64,000 nt of DNA from Myripristis murdjan (lineage: Eukaryota; Chordata; Actinopteri; Holocentriformes; Holocentridae), in the NCBI RefSeq assembly GCF_902150065.1, contig NC_043986.1, positions 14,422,890 to 14,486,889 of the forward strand, in the 5' to 3' direction. Numbering within the stretch: position 1 is the stretch's first letter; every line of letters starts with the position of its first letter. The position numbers and the translations under genes were made by a program. The notes below the pieces were generated by a model. The model ran no database searches. It worked only from the letters and a program-made list of their open reading frames with translations, and had not been told where the DNA came from. This document shows, piece after piece, positions 13,801-26,340 of the stretch.

Positions 13801-16800
13801 TGATAATAATACCCATAATGCACAGACAGCAGTGTTTTATTGGTTGCTTACTGGCCATCATGGCATGCTACTTTATTGCTCTGGCAAGGCTCCTGTTTTT
13901 TAACATGTATTGACATTAATGAGAAGAAACTTCCTCAGTTTATACACATGTGTAGGTAATCATTGCACACTAGCTGTAACAGCTGACTGCTGAGATGCCA
14001 ACTACACAGCAATATCTCACACCTGTGTCATCACATTTGTGCTCATATATTGCTATATTAACAAAGTTCTGTTCAATAAACGATCCATCCATCCATTTTC
14101 AATTCCCTATTCATTCATTCCTATTCAGGGCCACCAGTCATCATCAGGTTAAACTGTAATCTGATGGAAGAGACATATTTACATATTTCTAAATCTTTTT
14201 TTGGGACAGTAAGCAGCAGACTGCTGTTAGCTCTCCTTGTAAGTCAGGACTTTAACTCTGGGCTCAGTGCTGCCTATGAAATACTGGTGCATCTCCTTTG
14301 AAGTTAGGTATAGACTTTTCCCTGCCAGGCAGGAGGACAGCAGGAGGGGCCACAGATGGCAGCAGAGTTGGAGGACATGCCAAAGGCAGATGAGCTTACT
14401 CCGTTTGCTGCCTGTCAATGGAGTGATACAGCTCCTGCATCTGCTCATCGTTGAGGATACCGTCAGCAAAGTACGACTGGAACTCCTCCAAGGACAGCTT
14501 TCCATCATCTGCACAAGGGGTGAGAGACAGATCCAAGAAAATTACACCTTGCTGAGATTTAAAGGCTTTATGACTTTTATCAAGAGTTTGCCCAATGCTC
14601 AAGGTAATGGAACAAGGTGGCTCTGTCAATCTCTTAGCTCCTATCTGCTGTATTCACACACCAAATTAATTCCAGTGATGAGCTCAGAGGCACTGCTGCA
14701 AATTAAAAATGCTTAACCTCAATCAGCATGGTCAGAAAATCTTTCTCATTAATGTTAAAACCTCTATCAAAGGGGAAAAAACTGCCTGGACGATTTAAGT
14801 CTTTCCCAAAAAACTGAGAGGAAATGACAGTCATTTCCTTTTTGATCAAGCTTCATGAATGCAGAACAATGACTGTGAACTGGTTAATGATGTTATAAAT
14901 TTGAAAATCCAAACTCTGCTCTTGTTCATAAAATACTAACCTATAACCTAATATTTTAAAACAGGAGGCCATATTGCTATTAGGAAGATTTGGACACATT
15001 TTCCATTAAAAAAAAGACACTGCAAATAATTTACCCACCCTTTGAATTTCCCTTCCATTTTTTTTCTCTCTGATAAAGTAGATAATTGTCACATAAAGAC
15101 AGTTCTCATATCAATCAACCTGCAGTCATAACAGAGGCACCCTGTGGTCTGCAGCGGCTCAGAGAACAAACACAAAGCCGCGGGAGCTCGTCTACAGAAA
15201 CCAAGAGCAGTACGCCTCTGATAAGCAAAGTCTGGGACTCCATGCCTCTGGGCCTGCAGGGTCCTGAGGAAAATGTGAGCGGGGACTCGGGACTAGTTTT
15301 AGTCGCCAGGGCACACTAACAGGCTGACTTTAGACGATAATGAGATCTCAGCCCGATCTGTCCAGCTTTGCTCTGCAAGCAGCAGAAACCCTTTGAGACC
15401 CAGCTCTGAGATCCCCGCCAGGCGACAGAGCTCAGACTGATAGGCCTGATCCAGGCCTGGTAAATTGTCTCATCTGTTGGTTTGTGTTGGAACAATTTTG
15501 ATTTGGTGCCATCTAACAAAATGGATGGCTGTGGGTGTGATGCATTTGCAGTGAAGGCTTATTATTAGTAAAATGACACATTCGTGAATTTCCATAGATT
15601 TGAGAGATTTGCTTCAGATTGTTTGCCAGTGTTTTAGAGTGACTTTGTCCACAAATTGCTGATCATTACATACAGATCGTGGCCTTAAGATGACAAAATG
15701 TGTTTACTGAGGTGTTGTAGTCTGGTTAAGTTATACCCCAGTGCAGAAGCTAATGGAGGAGACAAAGACTCGTAACTCTTTCCTCAAACTTCCAGGCACT
15801 GACGACTATGTTTCTATCTGCAAACTGCCGGGAGTAAACACAATCTGTTGTGTTTTTGACTTGTTTCCCAGTCTTTGGTGTCATACTTGCTTTGTTTAGT
15901 TTCACACCCAATTACTCCCCAGCATATAATAAGTTACAATGACGTTTAGACTGCACATAATGCAATTGTGGTTTCTCAATAATAAGCAATGCAGTGGAGG
16001 AACAGCTGCGACTCTGTATACAGTATTAGCTAGTTTTCAATAGCAATATTCATCATATATTTATTTTTGCTTCAGCTTTGTCAATTATCCAGAGTGTGCA
16101 GGAATTTGCTTTGGTGGCTTTGGTACAGAGACATATTATAACTCACGTGGTGCCACAGTAAACTGGCACCGTATGATATTAGGACTTTGTGATTTCATAT
16201 CAAGTGTAAACTGACATTAAAAGGATCATAGGGACAGCAAATTACATATATAATTCTGTATTTGCACTAAAATGCCAAAAAATTTTGATTTTGATAATTG
16301 ATTAATTGTTGTAGTCATTAATTAAGTAAAAATCCCAACAGCTTCTGAAGATCACTAAGACGCTAAGACTAACTCATTTTCTGCTTAGTTACTTTACTTA
16401 CTAACTTACTTTTGTTATAATTGGCCTTATAGTTCATGTCTCTTGCAGTATCCAATGTATGTTCAAGTTCAATGCTTCTTGTGTTATTCAGAACAGCTTG
16501 ACTGTTAGCAGAAGGTAAACAAAGCTGGAACCAGACATATTTTCTCTATCTTATTTGTTAGGTCTATTGCATTAGATACACGCCCAATCAACATACATAC
16601 ACATAGCATCACACATTCCGAGATCAAGGCATGGACAGTGGTTGGCCTGTCCATGTCCGGTAACTGGCCAATTACTCTCGGTTGCGTTTTAAGTCCAACC
16701 TATGTACGGGGCAGGCCCAAGCCCAAGAACATAAATGTGTATCATTTCCTGATATCGACACTCATTCTGACTGAGATCCTGCGAGAGCTCTGTCACACTG

Positions 16801-19800
16801 AGACCAGCGCTGCTTTGCTTTACATGTGACCAAATAAATATTATATCTGAGAGCTGAAGATTGACTCCGGTCTGTCCTTGGGCATTCAACAAAAGAATCG
16901 GGTCCTAACACTTTTGGCTTCTGGGCTAACTATGGAAGCAATATGAAGACATCACTTCGGGCTCTGATAACTCCCCATGAGCACTGTTCGACCCTTTATA
17001 GGCTAAATGATTAATTACTTAATCAAAAAAAAAAATCAGTAGATTAATTAAAAATTTAATTAACCATCATTTGCTGCCCTGCACTGCATACATACATTCA
17101 GTAGCTACGTGTGTTCACGTTGCATTGATGTAATTATTGTGATGGATGGCCCTCTGTGGATTGAGAAAGCTCGCCAACCCTTGGGCTTATGAAACCCTTT
17201 AAAAGCACATTGGATACGCTGAAAAATGCATTCGAGCTAAAAACAAGGAAGGCTGTTTTTCTTAACTCCAGAAACGCTGACATTTTGGAGACACAAGGCT
17301 TTCAACCCATAACAGCGATATGCCACTTCATTAGGCGTTCAGTTGCTCCATTAACAAAAAAAAAAAAAAAACATCTTCTCTTCTTCTCTAGCACTTTCTC
17401 AATTAGACTGGAAAATGTTTTCATTCCCGTTTGAGGGTGTTAGTGATGCTGGTCACCAGAAACTTAAATCTCTAAACTGGGAAGGAAACCTGATGAGCAT
17501 CTTGACATTTTTTGAGAGCTTCAGGTTCTTAACAGTGTGCGCGTAACACTTTGTGGAGTATTATTATTATTATTATGCTGGTTTTCAGATGCAGGAGTTA
17601 TGTCCATGTTGTGTGATGCTCATTATTCATTTCACGGATCTTATTCAGTTTAATTGCTCATGTCACAGTGGATCAATACACGACTCAACTCTCCCTACAT
17701 CTCCTCCACAGCTGTGTGCCATTCTGCTCCAATGCACACACACTCTGGAGATTTAGTTTACACATGCAGTGATATATACTGTCAAATATTTTATCAGATG
17801 GCTTCTACTGCTGTCTCTTTGCACTTTGAGGTGCGGTTCTGTTCTTGCAGCATGTGTCAGGATGTGATGTGGGTATGTGAATCATCAATAAGCCTCTTTT
17901 GCCATGAGACAAAATCATATGCATTCATTCCTCTCGCTAGATAATGTGATACTGATTTCCTGCATGACGCAAAGAGCAGGTGGCCACGGTCAATTTCCAG
18001 CTGTCAGACGATGAGTTTTAATTACAGGATATGCACATTTGCCAATCATCAATCCAGATGCTTTGTGACCGACAAGTCAATATTTCAAGTTCTACTCAGA
18101 TTGATGACAGACTGTTCCTTCAGGACAGACACAAGGAGGCTAACTTGCAAGAAGATTCCCACTTCAGGCTGAATAGGCGACCCAAATGAAAGCCATCTTT
18201 ACCTCAGCACTAAGTCAGTGTCTTTCAAGGAACTCAGTTCCTTGAAGGCCAAAGATGGGAGTCCTGAGCAACACTGTGCAATCAATAATTCATAGGAATG
18301 AAATGGTTTCAGAGGAAATACAGGTGGTAGGAATAGCATGATCAAACAGCGTGTGTGTCCGCCAGGTTCCAGGTCAATGAAAGGTCTGATAAGCATGCAC
18401 ATCTTATTGAGATTACAGGGGGAAAAAAACACACCAACCGCACAAAAATAGATTTCTGGTTACAGTCTTGTTTGTTGAGTCAGAAAAAGTGGCTGTTTCT
18501 AATGTGCAATAAAATCCCTTTTGAGGGTAAAATTCTGGTGATGGGTCCCACACATTTTGATTCCTTTAAATTGCTCTTCAGAGAGAGCAAAGTGGATCAA
18601 GTCTTATAGAAAGTCTGTTTCAAGTTGAAGTTATTTATCTCTTTCTTTCATTTTATTACAGATTAAAAATGGCAGCACTTTGTACACAGCGCCCCAGTTT
18701 CTTGGTGCCAAAAACGTTTGGACCAACAGAACTATGAAGACATTTTCCATACACTGCCAAAAATGTTTTCACCAAGAATCATGGCTGAATGTCTGCATCT
18801 CAGAAACAAACTACTGATATTAGTTTCAGATGCTCTCTTCCATCCAGTGCTGTAACAATTTTGTATATGAGTGCGTATAAACTACAGCCCACTCTGGTGC
18901 AATATTATTGAACACAGTATCTATTAAATGACTGTAAGTAAACTTAGTAAGAAATTGCAATATCATACTTCAACCTCTCATATATCAGTTGCCAACTCAA
19001 ATCAGAGATTTAAACAGTTTCTTCACTTTCACTATGTTTTGTGAGTACAAATCTGCTTCAAAATAACAACACAATAATAAAATAAGTGAATATATCTAAA
19101 TTAATTGAGTCGTCCAGTACTAGAGTCTATTTGCTTCATGGCTTGGATTTATTTCAAGTATCACAGAAACAAAGCAGTTACTGAGAAACTTGTCAATGGC
19201 AATGAGAAACATATATCTATTTATTTATTGCCTGTATGAAGAATTCAGCTGAAATCAAGACACTTTTGTCAATTTCTTTTGAAAAGTCTTCCTAAGAAAA
19301 GTCTTTCACCCTTCTACACATAACACTTAAAATCTACTCCTCGCTGATGGAGCTTCATACAAAAGACTTCTGATTAAGTGTGCCATTATCATTTCCTGAC
19401 AATGAATCAACGTTGCAATGAAAATTTATGTTCTAGTGCTACACGCATGACCGGTTTCATCTCATTACAACTGAACGGAGCGCACAGATCTTAATGGTTT
19501 TAACACCGTTTGCTGCAGCGTAAATGCATTCCAGATTAATTGTGATCACGGTGCACAACGCTGGTGGGTAAAAGCTCTCAGGATCTAGTGCTTTCAAAAA
19601 AATGTAAATTCCTCATTACAATAGCGTGGTGGGATAGACTGTTGTGGAAGGTAGCCAGCTCTCATTATGTGGTAAATCCGCAGTGCTCCAGGCATATCAT
19701 GGCAGCCCACTCACTGATGCTTGTAAGGAGGCACTTTCCTCTGGGGTGCGCGACTCTGTAAGTTAGTTGAGAAGCATGGAGGGCTTTGCTGCAAACTGAA

Positions 19801-20967
19801 GATAACTACCACAAACATGCACACGAGCTCTCCTCTTCCTTTATGGCTTGTTTTTTCCTCAACAAAGGGTGACAAACAAAAGCTTTGATGTTCTGCGTGC
19901 GTGGAGCTGGTGTGCGGAGACAAAAACATCATGATCGGTTACTTTACTTGAGGCTTCACTTCAATGCAGGCAATAAAGACCAGCGTGATAGCATTTGTGA
20001 TATGAAGGCTCAGCTGCTTGAAAGGCAGTGATCATTTATCTTTTTTATTCCTAATAAAGTAACCTGAGTTTAGTCACAGCTGGTACATTACCCATCCCTG
20101 TAGTGCTTTCTGGAGAAACAGCCTTTCAGCTATTATTTTTCCCTTTAATTCAAAAAGTAATCGCCTGACTGGAGACACAACTATAGGGAAAGAAGAATTT
20201 ATGAATCACTTTCTTTACAAAAGCCCAGAAGAAAAAGAACATTTTAATTGCCGCACTTATTTGACAGAGACATGAGGCAAAGGATTTTTTTTTTGCATCT
20301 AAATATGTGAGAGAACTGTGGGCCACCTCGAACAACCTCTGCTCATGTAGGCTCACGTTGCATCATTCGTACCGCTCTTGTTCCACACACGTCTTCGCTG
20401 CAATCCTGAGGAAACCAGGATTGCAGTGAATGTTTCATAGACACACCACATGTATTAATCATTGCCCTTATTGCTTTGTACGTTCCATTACACTGGAATG
20501 CGAGCATGAATAAATAATAAAGAACAAATACAAATGGCGGCTTGTCAGCACTATTTCTTAGAGCTGAATTCTCTGTGTTTCCCCAGGAGTTTTTGGGGAA
20601 AGATTCACAATAACTCCCCCGAGTACAAATTCATCAAGGTAATGGAAACCAAATATAAGACTGGCCACATTTGTAGAGGAGAAATACTGCATCCGTTTAC
20701 AAGGGATCTATAACATCATGAGTCTATGTTCAGGCGTTTTAGTCGAAGAGCATATTTTCCTTCGGCTGCAGTTTCCACAGTTTACATTTCCAGTGTGCAG
20801 GGGGGCGTGATGGCGCCATTTTGGGGTTCCCGTGGCAAGATGTGTCTGGCGCATTTGGGAACACGGTGTGGTTGAGAGGAATATATTATCAGTGGGTGTG
20901 TTAGATGTTGGTACTGAATGAACCAATCACTTTCGCCTCCTTCTGTTTAAGGAAAACATAATCAGTG

Positions 20968-21007
<40 letters not shown>

Positions 21008-22873
21008 GAGAGTGAGAGAGAGAGAGACAGAGAGAGAGAGAGAGCACATAAGGTAATGCTGTAAACCACTTCCTCCCCCTTTCTTACAACCTTTTTTTGT
21101 AAATGAATGTATGAATAAATTAATAATGAACAAAAAAAAGAATGTTTTTTTTTTCTTTTCACAGTAGTCGTGACAAACAAATGTGTCAAAGCCAGGTATT
21201 GTAGCTATATGGAAAAAGTCCAGCTTTCCTCATCATATGACACCTATTCCAACTCTGAAACAAATTTACACACCCTTAAACACAGTGTGGTTAACTCATC
21301 ACTGAGTTCTTGGACAAGGATATGTATAATATGGAAATGATTTCATTATTCTGAGATACAAGAAGACATCTCGCATCGCAGTGGGACCTTCCTGGCTAAA
21401 TATAGGATGAATAAAATAAGTAAAAGAAAATTCTTCATGCACCATGGCGAACAGCAGTTTTGTTCATATGATCATTTAATTACAGCTACATGCGAGTTAG
21501 AATGCATGAACAACATCATGATTTTTCTTCCATCTTGGGACACTCACATCAAAGCAAAACAGACGAGCACGACACATAAACCAGGCTTTTGTGATTTCAG
21601 AAATGTGCAGCTGGAAACGCCTACACCAAAAATATCACACAACCTAGGTGTGCCATGCCGCTGACCTGGTTAAAGTAGGCTGGCAGGCACAAATCAACGT
21701 CATCCATGGTGCCAAAATTGCAATGCGCTGCTAGGAGTACACCTACTACTGCACCTCTTCTCCCACCTCTGTGCATGGTGCATCATCAAAATACTAAATA
21801 CGCCCAGGCGAGGAGAAACCATCCCTGCACCTCATGAAAATGTCACAGTGCCAGAGCAGTGCAGCAGCAAGAAAATATGTAGGGTCTCACATGTTTTTGT
21901 AGTGAGCAGCAAAGGAGAAGCTACAATCCAAAGTCACATTTCTGATAAGGTCACTCCTAATTACATGCAGTGCTGTAAATGTACATGTTACAAATGCTGT
22001 AATTGTGTTGTAAACATTGTGTGGTTCATTTAGTGTCCATAAAGGTCAGACACTGTTTTTGTAAACCTTGCATAAGAAGCGGCTGCACTACAGGAATTCA
22101 TTCTGTCAAATCTGCTATTTCAGAAAGTTTAGATCCTCGACATGGTTCACAACAACACAAAATAAAATAGAGACATGCAATATTTATTTCATACAGTGCG
22201 TTAATCCAAGTCAAGTCAGGCAGAAGCTGAGCAGCCATCAGTTGTTGCCCCCATTTAACTGGTGCATCTCATTTCTGTGTGCAACAACTCCTTCAAAGAG
22301 ATTTAAAATGAATTCTAATTAGTCGTATAATCCCATTATTTGCATATTATTTCATTTACTCACCATTTTTGTCTGCCCGGCGGAATATCTGAAACAAGAC
22401 AAAAAAAGGAGATCATGTTCAGGTTTTGAGGTTTAGTTAGCCTGCTTAAATGGCAAAAACACAAAGAAGATTAAATAAAATATCAGCACTGTTTAAAGTT
22501 TGAAGCATTTACAAAAATATCTTGCTGTGAGGGGAACGTGTGTGGTGGCATAGAGAACAAAGTGTGTCCAAATATCAGTCAGAGATGCAATGAGACTCTC
22601 AAACAAAAAAAAAAACCACCTGCCAACCGGGAAGTCTCCTTAACCTTTATGTGAGCACAAATGAGGGGCAATCCATCTGTACAAATGAATGTTTTTGGCA
22701 TTTTACTGTCTTTCTGTGCACAGGGGAGCATTACTAGAAGCTATAATTTCCGTATTTCAATAACCAAGAGACTTGACACCTCCTCAGGAAATGATTCGCT
22801 GACATTTATGTGTGCCAGGAAGCAGATTAGAAGAGAAAGTTAGTGATTGGAATGATAGCTTCTAGCGTTCTTT

Positions 22874-22904
<31 letters not shown>

Positions 22905-25900
22905 GAGCAGAAAACACTGAAGTTATCATTCTCCTTAAAGACTGTTTCCTAAGGATGCGGTGTAAAATTTGCAAAAGCTGCAAAAAGCGGAATTAATTAA
23001 GATGTGGTATAAAAATGGCATAATAAAATCACCTAATTATCATCTTCATTCTCAACAGTCGTGTAACACCAAAGCACCCTGCAGTCAGATCCATTTGCAG
23101 AGTGTGAGGTATTGTGCAGGAGGTGAGAGTGGCACCTCATTCACCTCGTGACCATCGCCAGTAAAACCACCCTGTGTGCACCCCATCAGTCCCAGAGAGC
23201 GTCCAGTGGCTGGCTGACTCACTCACTGTACTATCAGTGTGGAGCGGTGCACACAGATCCATAGCTGTCACATTTCAGGCACACTGGGGTGTGAAATCCT
23301 CAACACGCTCTGCTAGCATCCCATTTTAAAAACAACATTACACCTTCATTCAAGCCAGATCGGCTGAAGAGAGCACCCCGTGGTGAGCCTTGTAGAAAAT
23401 CTACAGATCAAGAAAAATATTAAAGAACACTTGTAGTTGTACACAATAACCACAATTGCAATGACATTCACATGGATTTGGGAGGCATTCAGCCCTCCTG
23501 GCCCATTTCAGAGTACACTTATCATTTTTGAGCTGACAAGCAGGAACAATCACTTTTGGATGCTGTACGCTGCCAGACAGGTGATCACATGAACCCCGGA
23601 GGCCACCATGTCAAGTGGCTTCAAGGAGCTATCATCGCAGTATCATCAGTTCTCCAGAAATTGCAGAACTGCTGGTGTCAGCATCCTGTCTGAGGCAACT
23701 CAGAGAAAGCCTGCAGGGAACCGCTCCATAAACTCAGGGAAACAAATTGACGGTAATAAACACCGGCTCTGAGGCAACCTGACTGGTAAGCCTCTAAGGA
23801 GCACATTTAGTAGCCTTTATTCATCCATTGTGCCGTTAAATGGGATGTATGTGGAGCAGATAGAGATGCTGTCATGAAGCTGCAATGATCAAGAAATTCT
23901 AAAAGCATTATTAGCTACATGGATGCGCGATGCTATTGTAATTTCCGCCTCAGCCAAGCCCTGGGGCCTGCTAACATGTCACGCTGACTCCACTGAACCC
24001 GATAAATCTGCAGCAGAGTAAATGAGCTCGGGGAACATCTCCAGCTCCTTCAAACTGCAGAGTATCTCAGCTGTGCACAACATACTGTACTCAGGCCTGT
24101 TTTTATATCATCTTCATTGGGCAAATTATTATCTTAATCTCAGTAACAATAGCAAGATGCAACTCGGAGACAGTGAAGTACATTTGGAAATACAAAACAA
24201 ACAGCCTTGGCAGAACTGTGAAATCTATTAAACCAAACAATGAGTCCTCCAACCTGATTAATTGCATCAACAGAGACTAGAAGCCTTTTGCTAAAGACCG
24301 AAGGAGAGCGAGAGAGAGAGAAGGAGAGGGAGAGCGAGAGGGAGAGAGAGAGAGAGAGAGGGAGAGCGAGAGAGAGAGAAACATACTAGTTAAACAAAAA
24401 AGCTTACAGCGAGTATAACTAAGCTGTAATGAGCCCATGGAGAGGAAGACAAGCATAAATGAGGCGCGATTCTCTGTAAAATACAGAGCAAATGTGAGGG
24501 AGTATGAGAGTGTGCACCAGCATGATTTATTGGTGGGAAGGCAGAGGGATGAAGAAGTGTAGAAAAGGGGAATTAATCAATGAAACCCAGATTCAAAAGT
24601 GTTGATTAAGCAGTGACAACATGTGTCATTTTTGTTCCGCCAAACCCTTGGGAGATGTAGATACAAATTATTTGTTTCCAGCTCGAATGAGAAGTCAAAT
24701 TATGGTGGTAAAGTTTGGTAATATACCTTACAGTGACAGGTGCTCTCTGTCTTGTGCATAGAAATTTCATTTCCATTGCTATTACATACAAAATGACATC
24801 CATAAGCCACTGTAATAGGTTCCCACCAAGAGATGGTAGTTTGGAGATTATGCAGCACACTGGGCTTGAGTCAGAGAATGGATGCTAACTGCATTTAAGC
24901 CAAATGTGCACTTTACTGCAGTGTAATGTTCCCTTTGCTGCCTAGTAATCTGCCTCGAGGATATTGGGTAAATTCATTCACAGTCAGATGTTAGAAAGTC
25001 TAAGGTAACAAAATTATGCTTCCAATACACAAGATGGTATTTTCTAGAACATCCTCAGCAAATCTGAAGTAACACAGCCACACAGGCTCCAAAAGCAAGA
25101 TAAAATACATTACAATGCACAGTATTGAATGTAGCCTACATGCAGTATTGTCCTCTAGCAAGCCTGAACTGCTAGAACTGCTTTTATGTTGGGGGAATTA
25201 AGTATCACAGCTCCTTTAAATAATTTAGCCTATACTCTAGCAAAAGAAAACTAACTGCACAGAATATAAGTGCCTGGAGTTGTGGCGCGTTCCTTGCTGT
25301 GCATGTAAACCCAACCCACAGTGAGCTCTGCAAGCAAAACCCTGATTAGATCATGAAAAATTTAAGACGCTTCTATTTTTAATAAATGTTTCTGTTTTCT
25401 ATCTTTCAGATAGAAAACAGAGAGAGTCTGTTATGCCTCACACGAGAAATGAATTGTACTTCATGTTTGATCGACATATGTGTGTGTGTGTGTGTGTGTG
25501 CATACATACATAGATACTGTTTTCATTCTAATTACCACATGAAAATTGGTACACAGCCAACAATTAACAGCTATATTTTATTAAGGGAAAATCAAACCAA
25601 AACACCAGAATCCAGTGCACTCCTGTGTAAAAACTACAGTGTAAGGCACCTTGTGTGTTATTCACGCACTAATGAGCAAGCCCTCTCACCTCTCTTACAT
25701 AAGAGTAGCTGGTATATCAGCACATACTGTATAGATGGGAGCTGACGTGCGGTTACTCGATAGGAACCATTCATAAAGAGTAGGCTGAAGGACAGTGAAT
25801 TGCACTGGATTTTATAGGCTGCATCTGACGACACCCCCCAAACATAAGCCAAACATGTCTTAATTATGGTTTGAATCAATCATGCATGCATAAAACCAAT

Positions 25901-26101
25901 TAAGCAATGCATTTTAAAGCAATTAATAAGCTTTTCAGGGAGCCACAATGACCCTCAAACACAGAAAACGCAGGTGCTACTCACGTCCTGGAAAATAGAG
26001 ATGCCTTGATTTTGGTTCTGGTCAAGCTCCTGCTGCTTTCTCAAGTGTTCGTGCTTGGCAGATTGAAGACACATGGTAATCATCTCTGTGCAGGCTAGCA
26101 T
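4670..26101 (-). CDS. necab3: N-terminal EF-hand calcium-binding protein 3-like (NECAB family)
   Basis: Coding exons, in gene order: 25985-26101, 22364-22388, 14400-14508, 13357-13382, 12942-13039, 8634-8892, 8314-8393, 6656-6709, 6318-6430, 5835-5912, 5510-5601, 4670-4698. All junctions keep phase and give 359 aa. The protein starts [13 protein letters not shown]. It has one canonical EF-hand loop, [12 protein letters not shown], at residues 45-56, and a second, degenerate loop near 78-90. A helical stretch with [13 protein letters not shown] lies at about 222-236. The C-terminal part (about 257-355) matches the antibiotic-biosynthesis-monooxygenase-like domain of the family and ends [15 protein letters not shown] proteins bind calcium in neurons; NECAB3 is also reported to interact with amyloid-precursor binding proteins. 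I chose NECAB3 over NECAB1 from memory: FQD-FRRADKN, DNL-TEKL, LECE, LEPL, EFWQD-SW and the WIMNNN end fit NECAB3 better. Family membership is near certain, the paralogue about 80%. Confidence 0.93.
4811..5167. mobile_element. MITE copy in necab3 last intron (family B, 'TTAAAGGAATA...' ends)
   Basis: The segment begins ttaaaggaatatgccaatg and ends near aaacactggagtattaattt, so the two ends are imperfect inverted copies. It also contains 'ctcccatagactt' and 'agtctttacgctaagctaa', phrases I know from a very common teleost non-autonomous repeat. It sits in the intron between the last two necab3 coding exons. The copy is diverged, so the boundaries are approximate. Confidence 0.6.
7195..7465. mobile_element. 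Diverged copy of a TTAATCGATTAATCG-type teleost MITE (family C)
   Basis: The order of pieces follows a repeat common in spiny-rayed fishes: 'cagctgattgacacaaaaatc', 'ttttgatcatcatttcagt', 'aagtaaaaatg', 'ggctccggtaacttgtgatg' and 'gatgaaacgattaattaatc'. The AT-rich ends are imperfect inverted repeats. It lies in the necab3 intron between 6709 and 8314. Identification rests on memory of the consensus. Confidence 0.6.
8893..12941. other. necab3 intron between the 98-bp and 259-bp exons
   Basis: About 4 kb without a coding exon I can support. It contains a CT/GT microsatellite at 10863-10942, a purine-rich stretch near 10500-10700, and a T run at 12051-12077. Reading frames such as 10099-10398 on the minus strand show no domain and no codon pattern typical of a gene. 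Confidence 0.6.
10863..10942. repeat. (CT)n followed by (GT)n microsatellite
   Basis: A CT tract with a few interruptions runs from 10863 to about 10921 and passes into GTGTGT to about 10942. It is intronic in necab3. Confidence 0.95.
16262..17080. mobile_element. Family C MITE interrupted by a younger insert
   Basis: The left part (16262 to about 16355) reads 'aattttgattttgataattgattaattg...gtcattaattaagtaaaaat'. The right part (16911-17080) reads 'cttttggcttctgggctaac...gaagacatcacttcgggctctg' and ends 'ttgctgccct'. Both fit the same teleost repeat as 7195-7465, in the same order. The right part resumes exactly at the end of the LTR-like block at 16556-16910, as expected if that block inserted into it. 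The stretch 16356-16555 is poorly matched to the consensus. Confidence 0.5.
16556..16910 (+). mobile_element. Candidate solo LTR (LTR retrotransposon, family unknown)
   Basis: A block of 355 bp starts TGTTAGG and ends CCTAACA, so it has the TG...CA ends and short inverted termini of an LTR. It contains AATAAA close to its 3' end. It interrupts a family C MITE and is therefore younger than that copy. The flanking target duplication is not clean. No internal retroelement genes accompany it. Family is not assignable by eye. Confidence 0.45.
20394..20430. repeat. Short near-perfect inverted repeat
   Basis: TTCGCTGCAATCCTG at 20394-20408 pairs with CAGGATTGCAGTGAA at 20416-20430 around a 7-base loop. 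The inner 11 pairs are perfect, and there is one G-T pair in the outer part. Confidence 0.85.
20968..21045. repeat. (GA)n microsatellite
   Basis: AGAGAG repeated with a few C or T interruptions, intronic in necab3. Confidence 0.95.
24306..24380. repeat. (GA)n-rich microsatellite
   Basis: GAGAGAG blocks interrupted by GGGAGAGCGAG units run from about 24306 to 24380, in intron 1 of necab3. Confidence 0.9.
25391..25421. repeat. Perfect 14-bp inverted repeat with 3-base loop
   Basis: TCTGTTTTCTATCT (25391-25404) and AGATAGAAAACAGA (25408-25421) are exact reverse complements separated by TTC. Confidence 0.9.
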
Positions 26102-26340
26102 GGTGCCAACTCTTATTTTTCGATGCAATGAATGCCTTGTGGAAGAGCCTGTCCGCGTCGTGGAGAGAGTGTCCTTCGGTGCGGGTGGGTTGGTGCTCCT
26201 GTGATCCAGTGGCTCCGGTGTCCGTGGGATGGACCAGCCTGCTGCCTGCCGCCCGCTGCGCGCTAACCGAGAGGCGAATTGACTTGACAGGAGGAGAAAC
26301 TCCGCCTCTACGCGGACTCCGTCAGCAGCCAGGAGCTATT
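26102..26340 (-). promoter_or_regulatory. necab3 5' UTR and probable promoter
   Basis: The sequence just upstream of the necab3 ATG (26099-26101, minus strand) is clearly richer in G+C and CpG than its surroundings between about 26140 and 26330. This fits a CpG-type promoter with a 5' UTR continuous with coding exon 1. No TATA box is evident. The transcription start cannot be fixed. Confidence 0.5.

Larger units (their letters stand above)
14509..22363. other. necab3 intron 2, about 7.9 kb
   Basis: This intron separates the 25-bp exon, which codes the first half of the EF-hand loop, from the 109-bp exon with the rest. I see no gene in it. It contains a split MITE with an LTR-like insert (16262-17080), a GA microsatellite at 20968-21045 and a short perfect hairpin at 20394-20430. 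Reading frames of 60-97 aa here have no recognisable content. Confidence 0.6.
22389..25984. other. necab3 intron 1, about 3.6 kb
   Basis: No further exon is supported. The intron holds a T run at 22870-22903, a GA-rich microsatellite at 24306-24380, a TG microsatellite near 25480-25502 and a perfect 14-bp hairpin at 25391-25421. The stretch around 23930-24070 has higher complexity and might be a regulatory element, but this is only an impression. Confidence 0.55.

Noticed and set aside
14085-14120. ATCCATCCATCCATTTTC, like the tail of a fish LINE or SINE
   Set aside because: Only the tail-like motif is present, with no body next to it.
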